Assembly (NCBI GenBank): GCA_026398615.1
Contig: JAPLSN010000043.1
Span: 58,871 to 122,870, forward strand
From: Spirochaetota bacterium
Lineage (GTDB): Bacteria > Spirochaetota > Spirochaetia > Treponematales > UBA12059
Direction: 5' to 3'
DNA: 64,000 nucleotides
The notes beneath the pieces were generated by a model. That model saw only the letters and a list, made by a program, of their open reading frames with translations. It had not been told where the DNA came from and did not search any database. A program made the position numbers and the translations under genes. Positions 33,944-42,673 of this stretch are shown here, in pieces. Each line of letters begins with the position of its first letter. The stretch's first letter is position 1.

Positions 33944-34996
33944 ATGAGACGATACCGCTACCTTGCCCTGGCCGCGTTCGCGGCATTCATGTTCGTGTGC
34001 TGCACCGACGACTCGATCGGCATCTTTGCCGGGTTGGCCCAAGAGAGCCCGACGGACGACAAGGCTTCGAAATTTTTCACTGATGCATCTCCCAAGTTCA
34101 TCGCGCAGGCTGGCACTTCCTACTACGCCGCCACCAACGCCCTGTACCGCCGCCCCGAAGGCGAAACCAGCTCTTCTGCCTGGTCCAAGATGGACTTGCC
34201 GGTTTCGGGCATCGTCACCGCAGGTGTCGTTGACGGTGCTACCCTGTACGTCGCATTCTGCGATTCCGGGGGGAACGGGCTAGGCGTGTGGTCGTACACC
34301 GCTGGGACGTGGACTCACGTGGACATCGGCGGTGACATCGATGACAAGCAGGTCGTATCCCTGGCGGTCGCGAACGGAACCCTGTTCGCATCGACCATCG
34401 TCTCCGATGTCTACTACCTGAACGTCGGAGTATTCACGGCCACCGGCGTGACTGCCGCGGGCGGTCCAATGACTGGCGCGGCATATGATGGCACTTTCTA
34501 CTGGATAGCAGCAGGACAAAAATTGTATACCGGAGCTGAAAACTCACTTGTCGAATCAACTGAAATTGGCCAGCCTGCAGGAGCAAAACTTGGCGGCATT
34601 GCATCCGACGGAACGATCGTTTTCGTCTCCAGTGACGACGGGTACGTGTACAGTAGAGCAGTCGGCCCGGTCTGGACGAAATCTGCCTCCCTCGAATCCG
34701 GCATCGGCGCCATCGCCCTGACCGATTCGGACGACCTGCTCCTCGTCGCCCACCCGGAGACGGGCTACCACGAACTGGATGTATCGGCTTGGGTCGCGGG
34801 CAAGTCACCCAACGATCCCCTGACGACCACGGATTCGGTGAATTACCAGACGACGCTGTTCGAAAAGTACATCACGGGTTTTGCGAGCTTCGTTGAAGTA
34901 GGCGGCACGACCCGGATTTTCGCGCTCGCAGGCGGAGACGGGCTCTGGTCCAATTCCTTCGACGGATCAAGCTGGAGCACGTGGATCCGCGAGTGA
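33944..34996 (+). CDS. Lipoprotein of unknown function, beta-propeller-like
   Basis: Two ATGs compete: 33932 overlaps the previous stop but lacks a ribosome site, whereas 33944 has GGAG 6 bases upstream and is chosen (350 residues). The N-terminus RRYRYLALAAFAAFMFVCC gives a lipobox-like FVCC. The rest has repeated short strands with Gly-Thr/Asp turns (DGATLYVAFCDSGG, NGTLFASTIVSDVYY, DGTIVFVSSDDGYVYS), consistent with a beta-propeller. Co-expression with the barrel suggests an outer-membrane-associated partner. Function unknown. Confidence 0.65.
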   Translation: MRRYRYLALAAFAAFMFVCCTDDSIGIFAGLAQESPTDDKASKFFTDASPKFIAQAGTSYYAATNALYRRPEGETSSSAWSKMDLPVSGIVTAGVVDGATLYVAFCDSGGNGLGVWSYTAGTWTHVDIGGDIDDKQVVSLAVANGTLFASTIVSDVYYLNVGVFTATGVTAAGGPMTGAAYDGTFYWIAAGQKLYTGAENSLVESTEIGQPAGAKLGGIASDGTIVFVSSDDGYVYSRAVGPVWTKSASLESGIGAIALTDSDDLLLVAHPETGYHELDVSAWVAGKSPNDPLTTTDSVNYQTTLFEKYITGFASFVEVGGTTRIFALAGGDGLWSNSFDGSSWSTWIRE

Positions 34997-35017
34997 GCGG
35001 TCGTTTTCTCCGGCAGC

Positions 35018-35049
35018 GGGTCGCCTCTCCGGGGGCGGCCCTTTCGTTT
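35018..35049 (+). terminator. Rho-independent terminator after the barrel/lipoprotein pair
   Basis: GGGTCGCC (35018-35025) pairs with GGCGGCCC (35034-35041), with one G-U pair, across an 8-base loop. TTTCGTTT follows. It starts about 20 bases beyond the lipoprotein stop and just before the rarA-like GTG. Confidence 0.6.
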
Positions 35050-35061
35050 GCGGGGTGATCC

Positions 35062-37305
35062 GTGTCCGACAATCCCCTCTTCCAGTCCGGGGCGCTCCCG
35101 GGCGATGCACCGGCTTCCGGCGTGCCTCTGGCCGCCAGGATGCGTCCCCGCACCCTCGAAGAGTTCATCGGCCAGGAGCATATCGTCGGCCCCGGCCGGC
35201 TCCTCAGGCGCGCCATCCAGAAAGACGCTCTGTCTTCCCTGATACTCTCCGGCCCCCCGGGCAGCGGCAAGACCACCCTGGCACGGGTCATCGCGGGTTC
35301 CACGGCCAGGCGCTTCGTCACGCTCAACGCGGTGCTCGACGGGGTCCAGGCGGTCCGCAATGCCGTCGAGGACGCCCGCTCCAACCTGGAGCTTTACGGT
35401 CGCCGGACCATACTCTTCGTCGACGAAGTCCATCGCTGGAACAAGTCGCAGCAGGACGCCCTGCTGCCCTGGGTGGAAAACGGCACGATCGTGCTCATCG
35501 GCGCGACGACGGAAAACCCCTTCTTCGAAGTCAACCGCGCCCTCGTGTCGAGATCCCGGGTATTCCTGTTGCAGGCGCTCGGCGAGGCCGACCTCGTGAA
35601 AGTGGCCAACCAGACCCTCGGAGACCGCGAACGGGGCTACGGGGCATGGAAAGTCCTGTTCGAAGACGGGGCGCTCGAACACCTCGTCGCCATCGCCGAC
35701 GGCGACGCGCGCAACCTGCTCAATGCCCTCGAGCTCGCGGTGGAAACCGAGACTGAAGCCTGGCCGCCGCCCGAGGGCGCGGAAATCCGGGTGTCGAAAC
35801 ACGCCTGCGAGGAGAGCATACAGCGAAGGGCCGTCCTCTACGACAAGGACGGGGATTATCACTACGACTGCATCAGCGCCTTCATCAAGTCGCTTCGCGG
35901 AAGCGATCCCGACGCCGCGCTGTACTGGCTCGCGCGCATGGTCTATTCGGGCGAGGATCCTTCCTTAATCATCCGGAGGATGCTCGTCTCCGCCGCGGAG
36001 GACGTCGGCCTTGCCGATCCCCAGGCCGTGGCGGTCGTGGATTCCTGCGCCCGCGCCTTTGAACGGATCGGGATGCCGGAAGGCCAGTTCCACCTGGCAC
36101 AAGCCGCGCTGTACCTGGCCACCGCCCCGAAATCCAACAGCTCGCTCGGGTTTTTCGACGCGCTGGCCTCGGTGGGTGAAGAACGTGCGGACGTGTCCGA
36201 CCGCCTCAAGGACGGCTCCAGGGACGCTGCCGGCTTCGGCCATGGGGAGGGATACAAGTATCCGCACGCGTATCGCGACCACTGGGTGGCGCAGGCCTAC
36301 CTTCCGGAAAACCTGAAAGGGCGGGTCTTCTACCGCCCGGGAAGCATGGGACACGAAGGACACGTGCGCGACGCGGTGCTGGTCCGCAGGGAAGCCCAGC
36401 TTCTGGCGCCCGACGACGATTCCGCCCCGGCCGCATGGACCTGGTCCGCGAGCGCGAACCGTTCGCGCGAATGGCTCGAACGCGCCGAGGGGGAACGTGC
36501 GAACGCGTTGCTCGCCGTCAGGGTTTCGCTCTTCGAAAAGGCAGCGCCGGCCCGGCATGACCGGGTGCTCGTACTCGGCCGATTCACGAGCCTCTTTGCC
36601 TGGGAAGCCTTGCGCCGCTGCCCCGACGGCACCGTCGTCGCGACCGTGGCCTCGGACGGGGAAGCGGCCCTGATTGACCGTTATTCCGACTCCCTTCCCG
36701 AGATCGAACGGCCGGTCAGCGTCCGCATCGGTTCCGGGGATGCCGTGCCCGCCGTCGCCGAATCGGTCAAGGCCGCGGCCGGATTCGCCGTTTTCGACCT
36801 CGTGCTGGGCATGGATGTCCTTCCCCGTTCAGGCGACACGCATACCGCCGTGTCGGCCCTTGCCGCTTCGTTTCCCGGCGCCCGGTTCGTACTGGCCGAA
36901 CGCGCTCCCTCCGAAGGCAGCACCCTTTCCGAAGTCCTGTCGCCCGCGTTCGCGGACAGGACAATGGCGGAGCGCTTTCGCGCCTTCGAACGGGGGTTTT
37001 TCCTTGACGCTTCGCCGGACCGGCCCGATCCGCACGACAAAGCCTGCGGCAGCTCGCATGCGCCCGAGGATCTCCGCTTCATGAAGGAAACCAGGACGAC
37101 CGAGCGCCGGATTTCCGAAATGGAATTGCGCTCGTGGTTTTCGGACGGGAATTCCTACGGCAGGGCGCTGGTCGGGCATTTCGGCGCCGAAGCCGCCGAT
37201 ACCCTTCTGACGGCCTGCATCGAAGCCGCGCGTCGCCCCGTCACCTGGAAATCCACTTTCACGTACGTCCTTTTCCGCGCGCCCGGGACCGATCCCCGCG
37301 CTTGA
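35062..37305 (+). CDS. rarA: RarA/MgsA-type AAA+ ATPase fused to a Rossmann-like C-terminal domain
   Basis: The 747-residue protein starts at GTG 35062 behind GGGGTGA. Residues about 25-435 are a complete RarA (Mgs1/WRNIP1 family): Walker A GPPGSGKT at 64-71, Walker B ILFVDEVH at 117-124, sensor GATTENPFFEVN, and the C-terminal GYKYPHAY with GRVFYRP. RarA acts at stalled replication forks. The remaining 310 residues are extra: DRVLVLGRFTSLFAWEALR and FAVFDLVLGMDVLP resemble a class I SAM-methyltransferase-like Rossmann fold without an obvious catalytic motif. Usual RarA length is about 430-450 residues, so this is a fusion. Confidence 0.85.
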   Translation: MSDNPLFQSGALPGDAPASGVPLAARMRPRTLEEFIGQEHIVGPGRLLRRAIQKDALSSLILSGPPGSGKTTLARVIAGSTARRFVTLNAVLDGVQAVRNAVEDARSNLELYGRRTILFVDEVHRWNKSQQDALLPWVENGTIVLIGATTENPFFEVNRALVSRSRVFLLQALGEADLVKVANQTLGDRERGYGAWKVLFEDGALEHLVAIADGDARNLLNALELAVETETEAWPPPEGAEIRVSKHACEESIQRRAVLYDKDGDYHYDCISAFIKSLRGSDPDAALYWLARMVYSGEDPSLIIRRMLVSAAEDVGLADPQAVAVVDSCARAFERIGMPEGQFHLAQAALYLATAPKSNSSLGFFDALASVGEERADVSDRLKDGSRDAAGFGHGEGYKYPHAYRDHWVAQAYLPENLKGRVFYRPGSMGHEGHVRDAVLVRREAQLLAPDDDSAPAAWTWSASANRSREWLERAEGERANALLAVRVSLFEKAAPARHDRVLVLGRFTSLFAWEALRRCPDGTVVATVASDGEAALIDRYSDSLPEIERPVSVRIGSGDAVPAVAESVKAAAGFAVFDLVLGMDVLPRSGDTHTAVSALAASFPGARFVLAERAPSEGSTLSEVLSPAFADRTMAERFRAFERGFFLDASPDRPDPHDKACGSSHAPEDLRFMKETRTTERRISEMELRSWFSDGNSYGRALVGHFGAEAADTLLTACIEAARRPVTWKSTFTYVLFRAPGTDPRA

Positions 37306-37337
37306 CAGCACCGGACCCGGATCGGATAATTCGCCCC

Positions 37338-38660
37338 ATGCCCGCCGTCACCGCAGTCCGGGACATCTTTTCGTACTTCCTGACCTTCGTCAACATGGAG
37401 CAGGGACACAAGGTGGATTTCAGGCTGGACCGCATCCTCGGGATGCTGTCTGCCCTCGGATCGCCCGAGCTGTCCGTGCCCTGCTTCCATGTGGCGGGCT
37501 CGAAGGGCAAGGGTTCCGTATCGGCGATGCTCGCTTCAATCCTCGAGGCCGAAGGTCTCGCGACCGGCCTGTACACGTCGCCGCACATCCTCGACTATAG
37601 GGAGCGCATAACGCGGGCGGGAACCTTCCTGCCCGATGGAACCTATCTGCACGCCTTTTCCGCCCTTGCCCCTATCCTGGAAGCCAGGGATCCTTCCGCG
37701 TTCGCGGGCGGCGAGCTTCCGAGCTTTTTCGAGCTGTCCACCGTCCTGGCCTTCCTCTGCTTCAGGGATTCCGGCTTCGGCGCGGCCGTCTATGAGGTTG
37801 GCCTCGGAGGGCGCCTCGATTCCACGAACGTGGTCCTGCCGGAGGCGAGCGTCATCACGCCGATCGAGCTCGAGCATACGGAATGGTTGGGTCGGACGAT
37901 ACGCGAGATCGCGGGCGAAAAGGCGGGCATCATCAAGGACGGGGTACCGGTATTCACGAGCGCGGTCCATCCGGATGCCCTCGAAGTCTTCCGCGCGACC
38001 GCCGTGGCCCGTTCCGCCCGGCTGCGCGTCCTCTCCGAGGAAGCCGGGTTATCGGACATTTCCGTCGGGCTCGGCGGCACGAGCGCCACCGTGGAATTCC
38101 GCGATCCTGCCGTGCACTCAGGACCGCTTGAACTCTCCACACCGATGATCGGACGGGTCCAGGCGGAAAACGCGGCCCTCGCCATGCTCGCCTCGCGTCT
38201 TTCGACCTTCAGGCCCTCCGTCGGGTCCTGCGTCCGGGGAATCGCACGCGCGTCGCTCCCGGCCCGCTTCGAGGTGATTTCGCGCGATCCTACCGTCGTC
38301 CTCGACGGCGCGCATACGCCCGGCTCGATCCGGAACGCCATCGGCACATGGTCTTCGCTCTTCCCTTCGGGCGGAGTGTTGCTGTTCGCGTGCGCCATCG
38401 ACAAGCATCACGCTGAAATGGCTGGCATGTTGAAACGCTGCTTCGCATCGGTCATCGTCACGAAGCCGGGCAGCTTCAAGCCAAGTGATCCGGCAGCCGT
38501 GGCCGGCAGCTTCGCTTCCGCGGGATTCGCGGTCACGCTGGAGCCCGATACGGCTGCAGCGTATTCGGTGGCGATTCTTCGGGCAACAAGCACCGGATCA
38601 CCCCTACTCGTCACGGGCAGCTTCTATCTTTGCTCGGAGATCATGAAGCTTCGGGCATGA
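37338..38660 (+). CDS. folC: Folylpolyglutamate synthase/dihydrofolate synthase
   Basis: The 440-residue Mur-ligase-family enzyme adds glutamate to folates (and possibly makes dihydrofolate). Motifs: the P-loop VAGSKGKGSVSAML, YTSPHILDYRERI, the Mg-binding EVGLGGRLDSTN, and the C-terminal VVLDGAHTPGS. The start at ATG 37338 gives the standard N-terminus with a FDLRLDRIL-like segment; no strong ribosome site is visible. It lies 32 bases behind rarA on the same strand. Confidence 0.93.
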   Translation: MPAVTAVRDIFSYFLTFVNMEQGHKVDFRLDRILGMLSALGSPELSVPCFHVAGSKGKGSVSAMLASILEAEGLATGLYTSPHILDYRERITRAGTFLPDGTYLHAFSALAPILEARDPSAFAGGELPSFFELSTVLAFLCFRDSGFGAAVYEVGLGGRLDSTNVVLPEASVITPIELEHTEWLGRTIREIAGEKAGIIKDGVPVFTSAVHPDALEVFRATAVARSARLRVLSEEAGLSDISVGLGGTSATVEFRDPAVHSGPLELSTPMIGRVQAENAALAMLASRLSTFRPSVGSCVRGIARASLPARFEVISRDPTVVLDGAHTPGSIRNAIGTWSSLFPSGGVLLFACAIDKHHAEMAGMLKRCFASVIVTKPGSFKPSDPAAVAGSFASAGFAVTLEPDTAAAYSVAILRATSTGSPLLVTGSFYLCSEIMKLRA

Positions 38661-38751
38661 TCATGGAAGCGGGCGAACATGCATCCCGTTTTTCCATCTC
38701 CACCCGATGCCGGGAAAAACCGGAGAGCCGCTTTTGAGCAAGGCTCCCTGC

Positions 38752-39789
38752 TCAATCACCGGTTTCGATGCGGTTCCTGCCCAGCTGCTTGGCCTTGTAC
38801 ATCGAAAGGTCCGCCCTGTTGATCAAGCCCGTGACCGTGTCGCCGTAGCGGTACTGGGCGACGCCGATGGAAGCCGTGATATCCAGTTTCCCGCGTTCGA
38901 ACCTGACCGGCTCGTCGGCGAGACCCGCGCGGATGCGCTCCGCGATCAGAAGGCACTGCTCGAGGGTGGAATCGGGGAATATCATGAAGAATTCCTCGCC
39001 GCCGTATCTCCCCGCAAAATCATTCTTCCTGAGGTGGTTCCTGAGCCGCAGGCCTATTTCCCTGATGACGCAGTCGCCGACCAGGTGCCCGTATGAATCG
39101 TTGATGCTCTTGAATTTGTCGATGTCAAGCATGAGCCCGACGAGCGGAATCTCTTCCGAAGACGCCTTCTGGATCTCGAACTCGATCCTGTCGAACAGGC
39201 TTGCCCTGTTGAGCAAGCCCGAAAGGGAGTCGTATCGCGCGATCTTCTCGAGCTTCCGGTTCGTCTCCTCCAGGGATCGCCTGATTTCGGAGACGGTATG
39301 AAGGGTGGCCTTGAGAGTCATGTACTCGTCGAGCAACTGGCTCGAAAGATTCTCTTCCTGGCGAACGGCTTTCCGGTAGAACTCCCGTTCTTCGAACAGC
39401 CTTTTCTGGTTTTCCAGCCGGATCATGGCTGCCTTGAGCCTCAGCCCCAATTCCAGGTCGTCAAAGGGTTTCTTGATGAAATCATCGGCTCCCGCAGTAA
39501 TGGCATTTTCAAGCGTCGTCTGATCGAACATACCGGACATGAGGATGAGCTGAATCGGCCTGGATGCGTATCCGCACCTGATTTTCCGGCAGAGGTCGAA
39601 GCCCTCGCCGTCGGGCAGCACGATATCCAGAAATGCGATGTCGACCGTCCGTCCGTCCGCGGCGTCAATGGCGTCTGCCACGCAGCCGGCCGTTATAACC
39701 CGGTATTCCTTCGGGATCATCGCAACGAGCGCATCGAGGAACGTCGCATTGTCGTCCACCGCGAGTATGGTCATTGCGTCGTTCGCCAT
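38752..39789 (-). CDS. Response regulator with GGDEF output (diguanylate cyclase)
   Basis: Residues about 1-120 form a receiver domain: acidic pair Asp12/Asp13, phosphoacceptor Asp55 (FLDIVLPD), and conserved Lys106 (IKKP). A short coiled coil (about 125-185) leads to a GGDEF domain with active-site GGEEF at 263-267. An inhibitory I-site, RKND at 254-257, lies five residues before the GGEEF-proximal segment, so product feedback by c-di-GMP is likely. It should make c-di-GMP on phosphorylation; the partner kinase is not in the window. It is 12 bases downstream of the DUF445 gene. Confidence 0.93.
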   Translation of the reverse strand: MANDAMTILAVDDNATFLDALVAMIPKEYRVITAGCVADAIDAADGRTVDIAFLDIVLPDGEGFDLCRKIRCGYASRPIQLILMSGMFDQTTLENAITAGADDFIKKPFDDLELGLRLKAAMIRLENQKRLFEEREFYRKAVRQEENLSSQLLDEYMTLKATLHTVSEIRRSLEETNRKLEKIARYDSLSGLLNRASLFDRIEFEIQKASSEEIPLVGLMLDIDKFKSINDSYGHLVGDCVIREIGLRLRNHLRKNDFAGRYGGEEFFMIFPDSTLEQCLLIAERIRAGLADEPVRFERGKLDITASIGVAQYRYGDTVTGLINRADLSMYKAKQLGRNRIETGD

Positions 39790-39801
39790 TTCTTTCCGGC
39801 C

Positions 39802-41499
39802 TCACCTGTTCATCATCATGAAAACGCTTTGAACGAGCCCCAAGGCCGCGCCGAGCAGGCCTCCGATCGCGGTTATCCACCCCAGTTCCTTTTCCATGAC
39901 ACCGAGCACGATTCCCTCGACTTCAAGCATATCGAGAGCGTTGACTTTTTCAACGACGATTTTCCTTATATCGATGCTCGAGAGAATCAGGGTGATCCGC
40001 CTGGCGAGGAACGACGCGGTGACATCGGCGAGCGTCGCACTCACGCTCCCGATGAAATCATCCCCGATGCCGAGGATGCTCCCGAGCGATTCCCCTTCGG
40101 AAGTTTTCCTGAATGCGGATGAAAAGGCGCCCAGGACCGAACCGACCTGGTCTCCGGGGAATTCGCCGAGGATGACGCGCTCGATGCGTTCCATCACCAG
40201 GCTTACAAGCCTGACCCGGACATCATCCCCGAACACGGAAAGCAGGCCACCGATGGTCGAGGTGGATTCCGCTGTCCGCAATCCGGTTTCTGGAATACCG
40301 GATGTGACCGACGCGGATGCTTCGGCTGAAATTCCGGATTTGTCGATGCCGCCTGCCTGAGGCTTATCTTCACCCCGTTTTTCCCCTTCGCCCTTCCCGT
40401 GCGCGAAAGCGTCCAGGATTTCCCCGAGCGACGACTCGATGATCGCGATCATCCGCTCCATGTCAAAATCGCCGCGGGTGGCCAGATCGCGAAAAGGAAC
40501 GATCATGAGTTCGCGAATCTTTCCGATGAAATGGGTTTTGAGACCGCGGGCATTGGATTGGTCGGCAGCGAACGCGTTGACAGTGCGGGAAAGATCCTCC
40601 ACGACCGTGGGAACCGCTTCCATCACCGCTTCGTCGAAGCGGCCGATCTTTATGACGAGTCGCTTGAAACCCGTGATCCTGTCCAGGGCTTTCCCGGCGA
40701 TCGAGTAAGCGGATCGTTCGAGGGAGGCGCGTACTTCAGATTTCGCGAGATATGACGACGTACCATCGGCAAATGCCGGGTACGCGATGTCGAACAGGGG
40801 AGCGATGAAACGTTCCACCGCTTCCGAAGGGATGACCGTGGCGAAGGATTCCCCGGCATCCGTCAGTGCCGCAAACCTGATCCGCAGACGGTCGGCGATT
40901 CGATGCGCGATGAGCCTTGGACGATCCCTTGCCTCGGCACTGGCCTCGGCACTGGCCTCGGCACTGGTCTCGGCACCGGTACCTGCGAGAAAATCCCGGA
41001 GATCATCCGAACCGAAAATGGACCTGGAATCCGCGCCCAGGAGCAGGTCCACGGCGCGGTCGACGGAAGCCGAAAGCGCAGCCCTGAAAGCCTTCCCCCT
41101 TGCGACGGTTTCGACCGCATGACCGAAACCTTCCCTGAGAATGCCGCTTCCGCCGGCATCCTCGGGCAGACGAAGCGACGCAATGGGAGTCGACAGCAGC
41201 GAACCGGCGAGTTCCCTGATCGTACGTGCCAGCGAATTCCGGAATTCCGGATCGGCGAGGCGCTTGACCATCACATCGGGCGTCAGGAGCTCACGGGCTA
41301 CCGTGTTGCCGAGATTTTCAGCCAACCGGCCCCGCTCCCTCGGCAGAACACCGGGGGTGAAGGGTATGTGGATGCCCAGAAACCTCCATTCCTTCAACGG
41401 ACGGAACAGCATCTTGACGGCGAGCCAGTTCGTGATATAGCCGATGATCCCGCCGACCAGCGGCGGGATCACCCAGACGACGAGGAAATCGGTGTTCAT
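39802..41499 (-). CDS. DUF445 family membrane protein
   Basis: The 565-residue protein starts at ATG 41499, overlapping the upstream stop as TGATG. It has an N-terminal membrane segment with the family pattern GGIIGYITNWLAVKMLFRP and a C-terminal one (GWITAIGGLLGAALGLVQSV). Long helical stretches lie between. This matches DUF445, whose members are membrane-anchored with an extended helical body of unknown role. A tandem 12-base repeat creates a Ser-Ala-Glu-Ala stretch around residue 178-190. Confidence 0.8.
   Translation of the reverse strand: MNTDFLVVWVIPPLVGGIIGYITNWLAVKMLFRPLKEWRFLGIHIPFTPGVLPRERGRLAENLGNTVARELLTPDVMVKRLADPEFRNSLARTIRELAGSLLSTPIASLRLPEDAGGSGILREGFGHAVETVARGKAFRAALSASVDRAVDLLLGADSRSIFGSDDLRDFLAGTGAETSAEASAEASAEARDRPRLIAHRIADRLRIRFAALTDAGESFATVIPSEAVERFIAPLFDIAYPAFADGTSSYLAKSEVRASLERSAYSIAGKALDRITGFKRLVIKIGRFDEAVMEAVPTVVEDLSRTVNAFAADQSNARGLKTHFIGKIRELMIVPFRDLATRGDFDMERMIAIIESSLGEILDAFAHGKGEGEKRGEDKPQAGGIDKSGISAEASASVTSGIPETGLRTAESTSTIGGLLSVFGDDVRVRLVSLVMERIERVILGEFPGDQVGSVLGAFSSAFRKTSEGESLGSILGIGDDFIGSVSATLADVTASFLARRITLILSSIDIRKIVVEKVNALDMLEVEGIVLGVMEKELGWITAIGGLLGAALGLVQSVFMMMNR
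40931..40978. repeat. Tandem repeat, 12-base unit, 3 perfect plus 1 diverged copy
   Basis: The unit GCCTCGGCACTG occurs at 40931, 40943 and 40955, with a diverged copy at 40967-40978. On the coding (minus) strand it encodes repeats of Ala/Glu/Ser in the DUF445 protein. In-frame unit length means copy-number change would not shift the frame. Confidence 0.9.
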
Positions 41500-41906
41500 C
41501 ACCTGTAGAGTTCCGCGGTCTTTTCGGCGCGTTCCTTCGTCTCGCAGATCACCACGTCGCCGCCGCGCACCCAGCATTCACCCGAATCCGACTTGATCCG
41601 GTACCAAACGGGAATGGCCGCTCCATCCACCCGTTTTCCGTATTCGCTTCCGACGACCTCGTGGATATCACCGCCCTTGAGGTTGAACACGGTGGCCGAG
41701 TCTTCGGAAGACGCCGATTTCGCCGGCACATACGCCCGTATGACGACCGCATACAGAGCCATCCTGGATAGCGGATAGGTAGGCATCATCGAAACTCGGG
41801 GGGCTGCCCCGTACCGCCCGCAGGAAACCAGGGAGAACGACGAGGCGATGACAAGCAGGATCGTGATGGCTTGAAACGGGAAAGACCGGCAATGGTGAAC
41901 GGACAA
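41499..41906 (-). CDS. Small lipoprotein with SH3-like domain
   Basis: I chose TTG 41906 (AGAGGA about 6-7 bases upstream), giving 135 residues; an upstream in-frame TTG at 41981 lacks a ribosome site. The signal sequence ends FSLVSC, a good lipobox. The mature part has DSATVFNLKGGDIHEVVG and AIPVWYRIKSDSGECWVRGGD, the pattern of a bacterial SH3 domain. Such domains often bind peptidoglycan or proteins. It is coupled to the DUF445 gene. Confidence 0.6.
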   Translation of the reverse strand: MSVHHCRSFPFQAITILLVIASSFSLVSCGRYGAAPRVSMMPTYPLSRMALYAVVIRAYVPAKSASSEDSATVFNLKGGDIHEVVGSEYGKRVDGAAIPVWYRIKSDSGECWVRGGDVVICETKERAEKTAELYR

Positions 41907-42019
41907 TGGATGATCCTCTCGGAACGCAAAGCGTCGGGCCAGCCGCTTCGCGATGACGGATGGGCTGGCCTGCTGGTTCAACGGTTGATTTTATCAGAAA
42001 AAAACGACAGATTAAAGGG

Positions 42020-42673
42020 GTGACAACGCTTCTCAAGCAGCTTCAGGTGCATTTGCACCTGAAGCTGCTTTTACTCCAAACCGTTTTCGCCATCGTAGTC
42101 GTTGGTGCCTCTCCCCTTCCGGTTTTCGCCGAGGACGGATTCTGGACTGGCATCGAGGCGGGCATGACGGTGGCCTGGACGGGAGAACGGGGTTACGAAG
42201 CGCTTCCCGGGACAGGAACGTCGGTAGATGCCGTCTGGATTTTCGGCTTGCCGGGTTCATGGTCCATGGCCGCTTCCGCCGGATTCGAAGCCTGGTCGCC
42301 GACGGCCTTCGGATTATCGGGATACCGCTACCGGGACCGCCGTTCGTTCGGCATCGCAACGGGAATATGTTACGATTTCAGCGCGCTTTCACCGGAGCGG
42401 GACGTGGGCTTTTCGCTTGAAGCCGACGCAGGCTCCCTGTTGACCGGACGGGAAGATTCCGACTACCTGTATTTCGTGATGGAACTCTCGGTGAAGGCTG
42501 AACTCTCCATCCCCCTGGGGACCCACGACGCTCTCATCGTGTCGCTCCCGGTCGGCTTCCAGCATTTCGGTGAAACCACAACGATCGGATTCGGCCTTTC
42601 GACCGGCTTCCGACGGCAAACCGTGGACCCGGCCCGGCGATACAGTGCCGATCCGGAACGGCTGGACCGATGA
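42020..42673 (+). CDS. Exported outer-membrane-like beta-barrel protein
   Basis: The signal peptide (LKLLLLQTVFAIVVVGASPL, cleaved near VFA) is clear but the start is not. GTG 42020 has AAAGGGG too close, and GTG 42047 and TTG 42053 lie inside a long palindrome. The mature 180-190 residues are alternating amphipathic strands (SMAASAGFEAWSPTAFG, SLEADAGSLLTGRE, TTTIGFGLSTGFRRQ), consistent with a small barrel, though it does not end in an aromatic residue. It overlaps the caspase-like lipoprotein gene as ATGA. Confidence 0.55.
   Translation: MTTLLKQLQVHLHLKLLLLQTVFAIVVVGASPLPVFAEDGFWTGIEAGMTVAWTGERGYEALPGTGTSVDAVWIFGLPGSWSMAASAGFEAWSPTAFGLSGYRYRDRRSFGIATGICYDFSALSPERDVGFSLEADAGSLLTGREDSDYLYFVMELSVKAELSIPLGTHDALIVSLPVGFQHFGETTTIGFGLSTGFRRQTVDPARRYSADPERLDR
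42035..42070. repeat. Perfect 36-base palindrome (17-base arms)
   Basis: AAGCAGCTTCAGGTGCA (42035-42051) and its exact complement (42054-42070) flank two T bases. There is no T tract after it. It lies between the divergent SH3-lipoprotein and barrel genes, across possible start codons of the latter, so it could be an operator or an RNA hairpin that hides the start. Confidence 0.9.

Noticed and set aside
38734..38755. Inverted repeat TTGAGCA/TGCTCAA between folC and the GGDEF gene as a terminator
   Set aside because: It overlaps the GGDEF stop codon and has no T tract on either strand; the 7-base stem is too weak to call.
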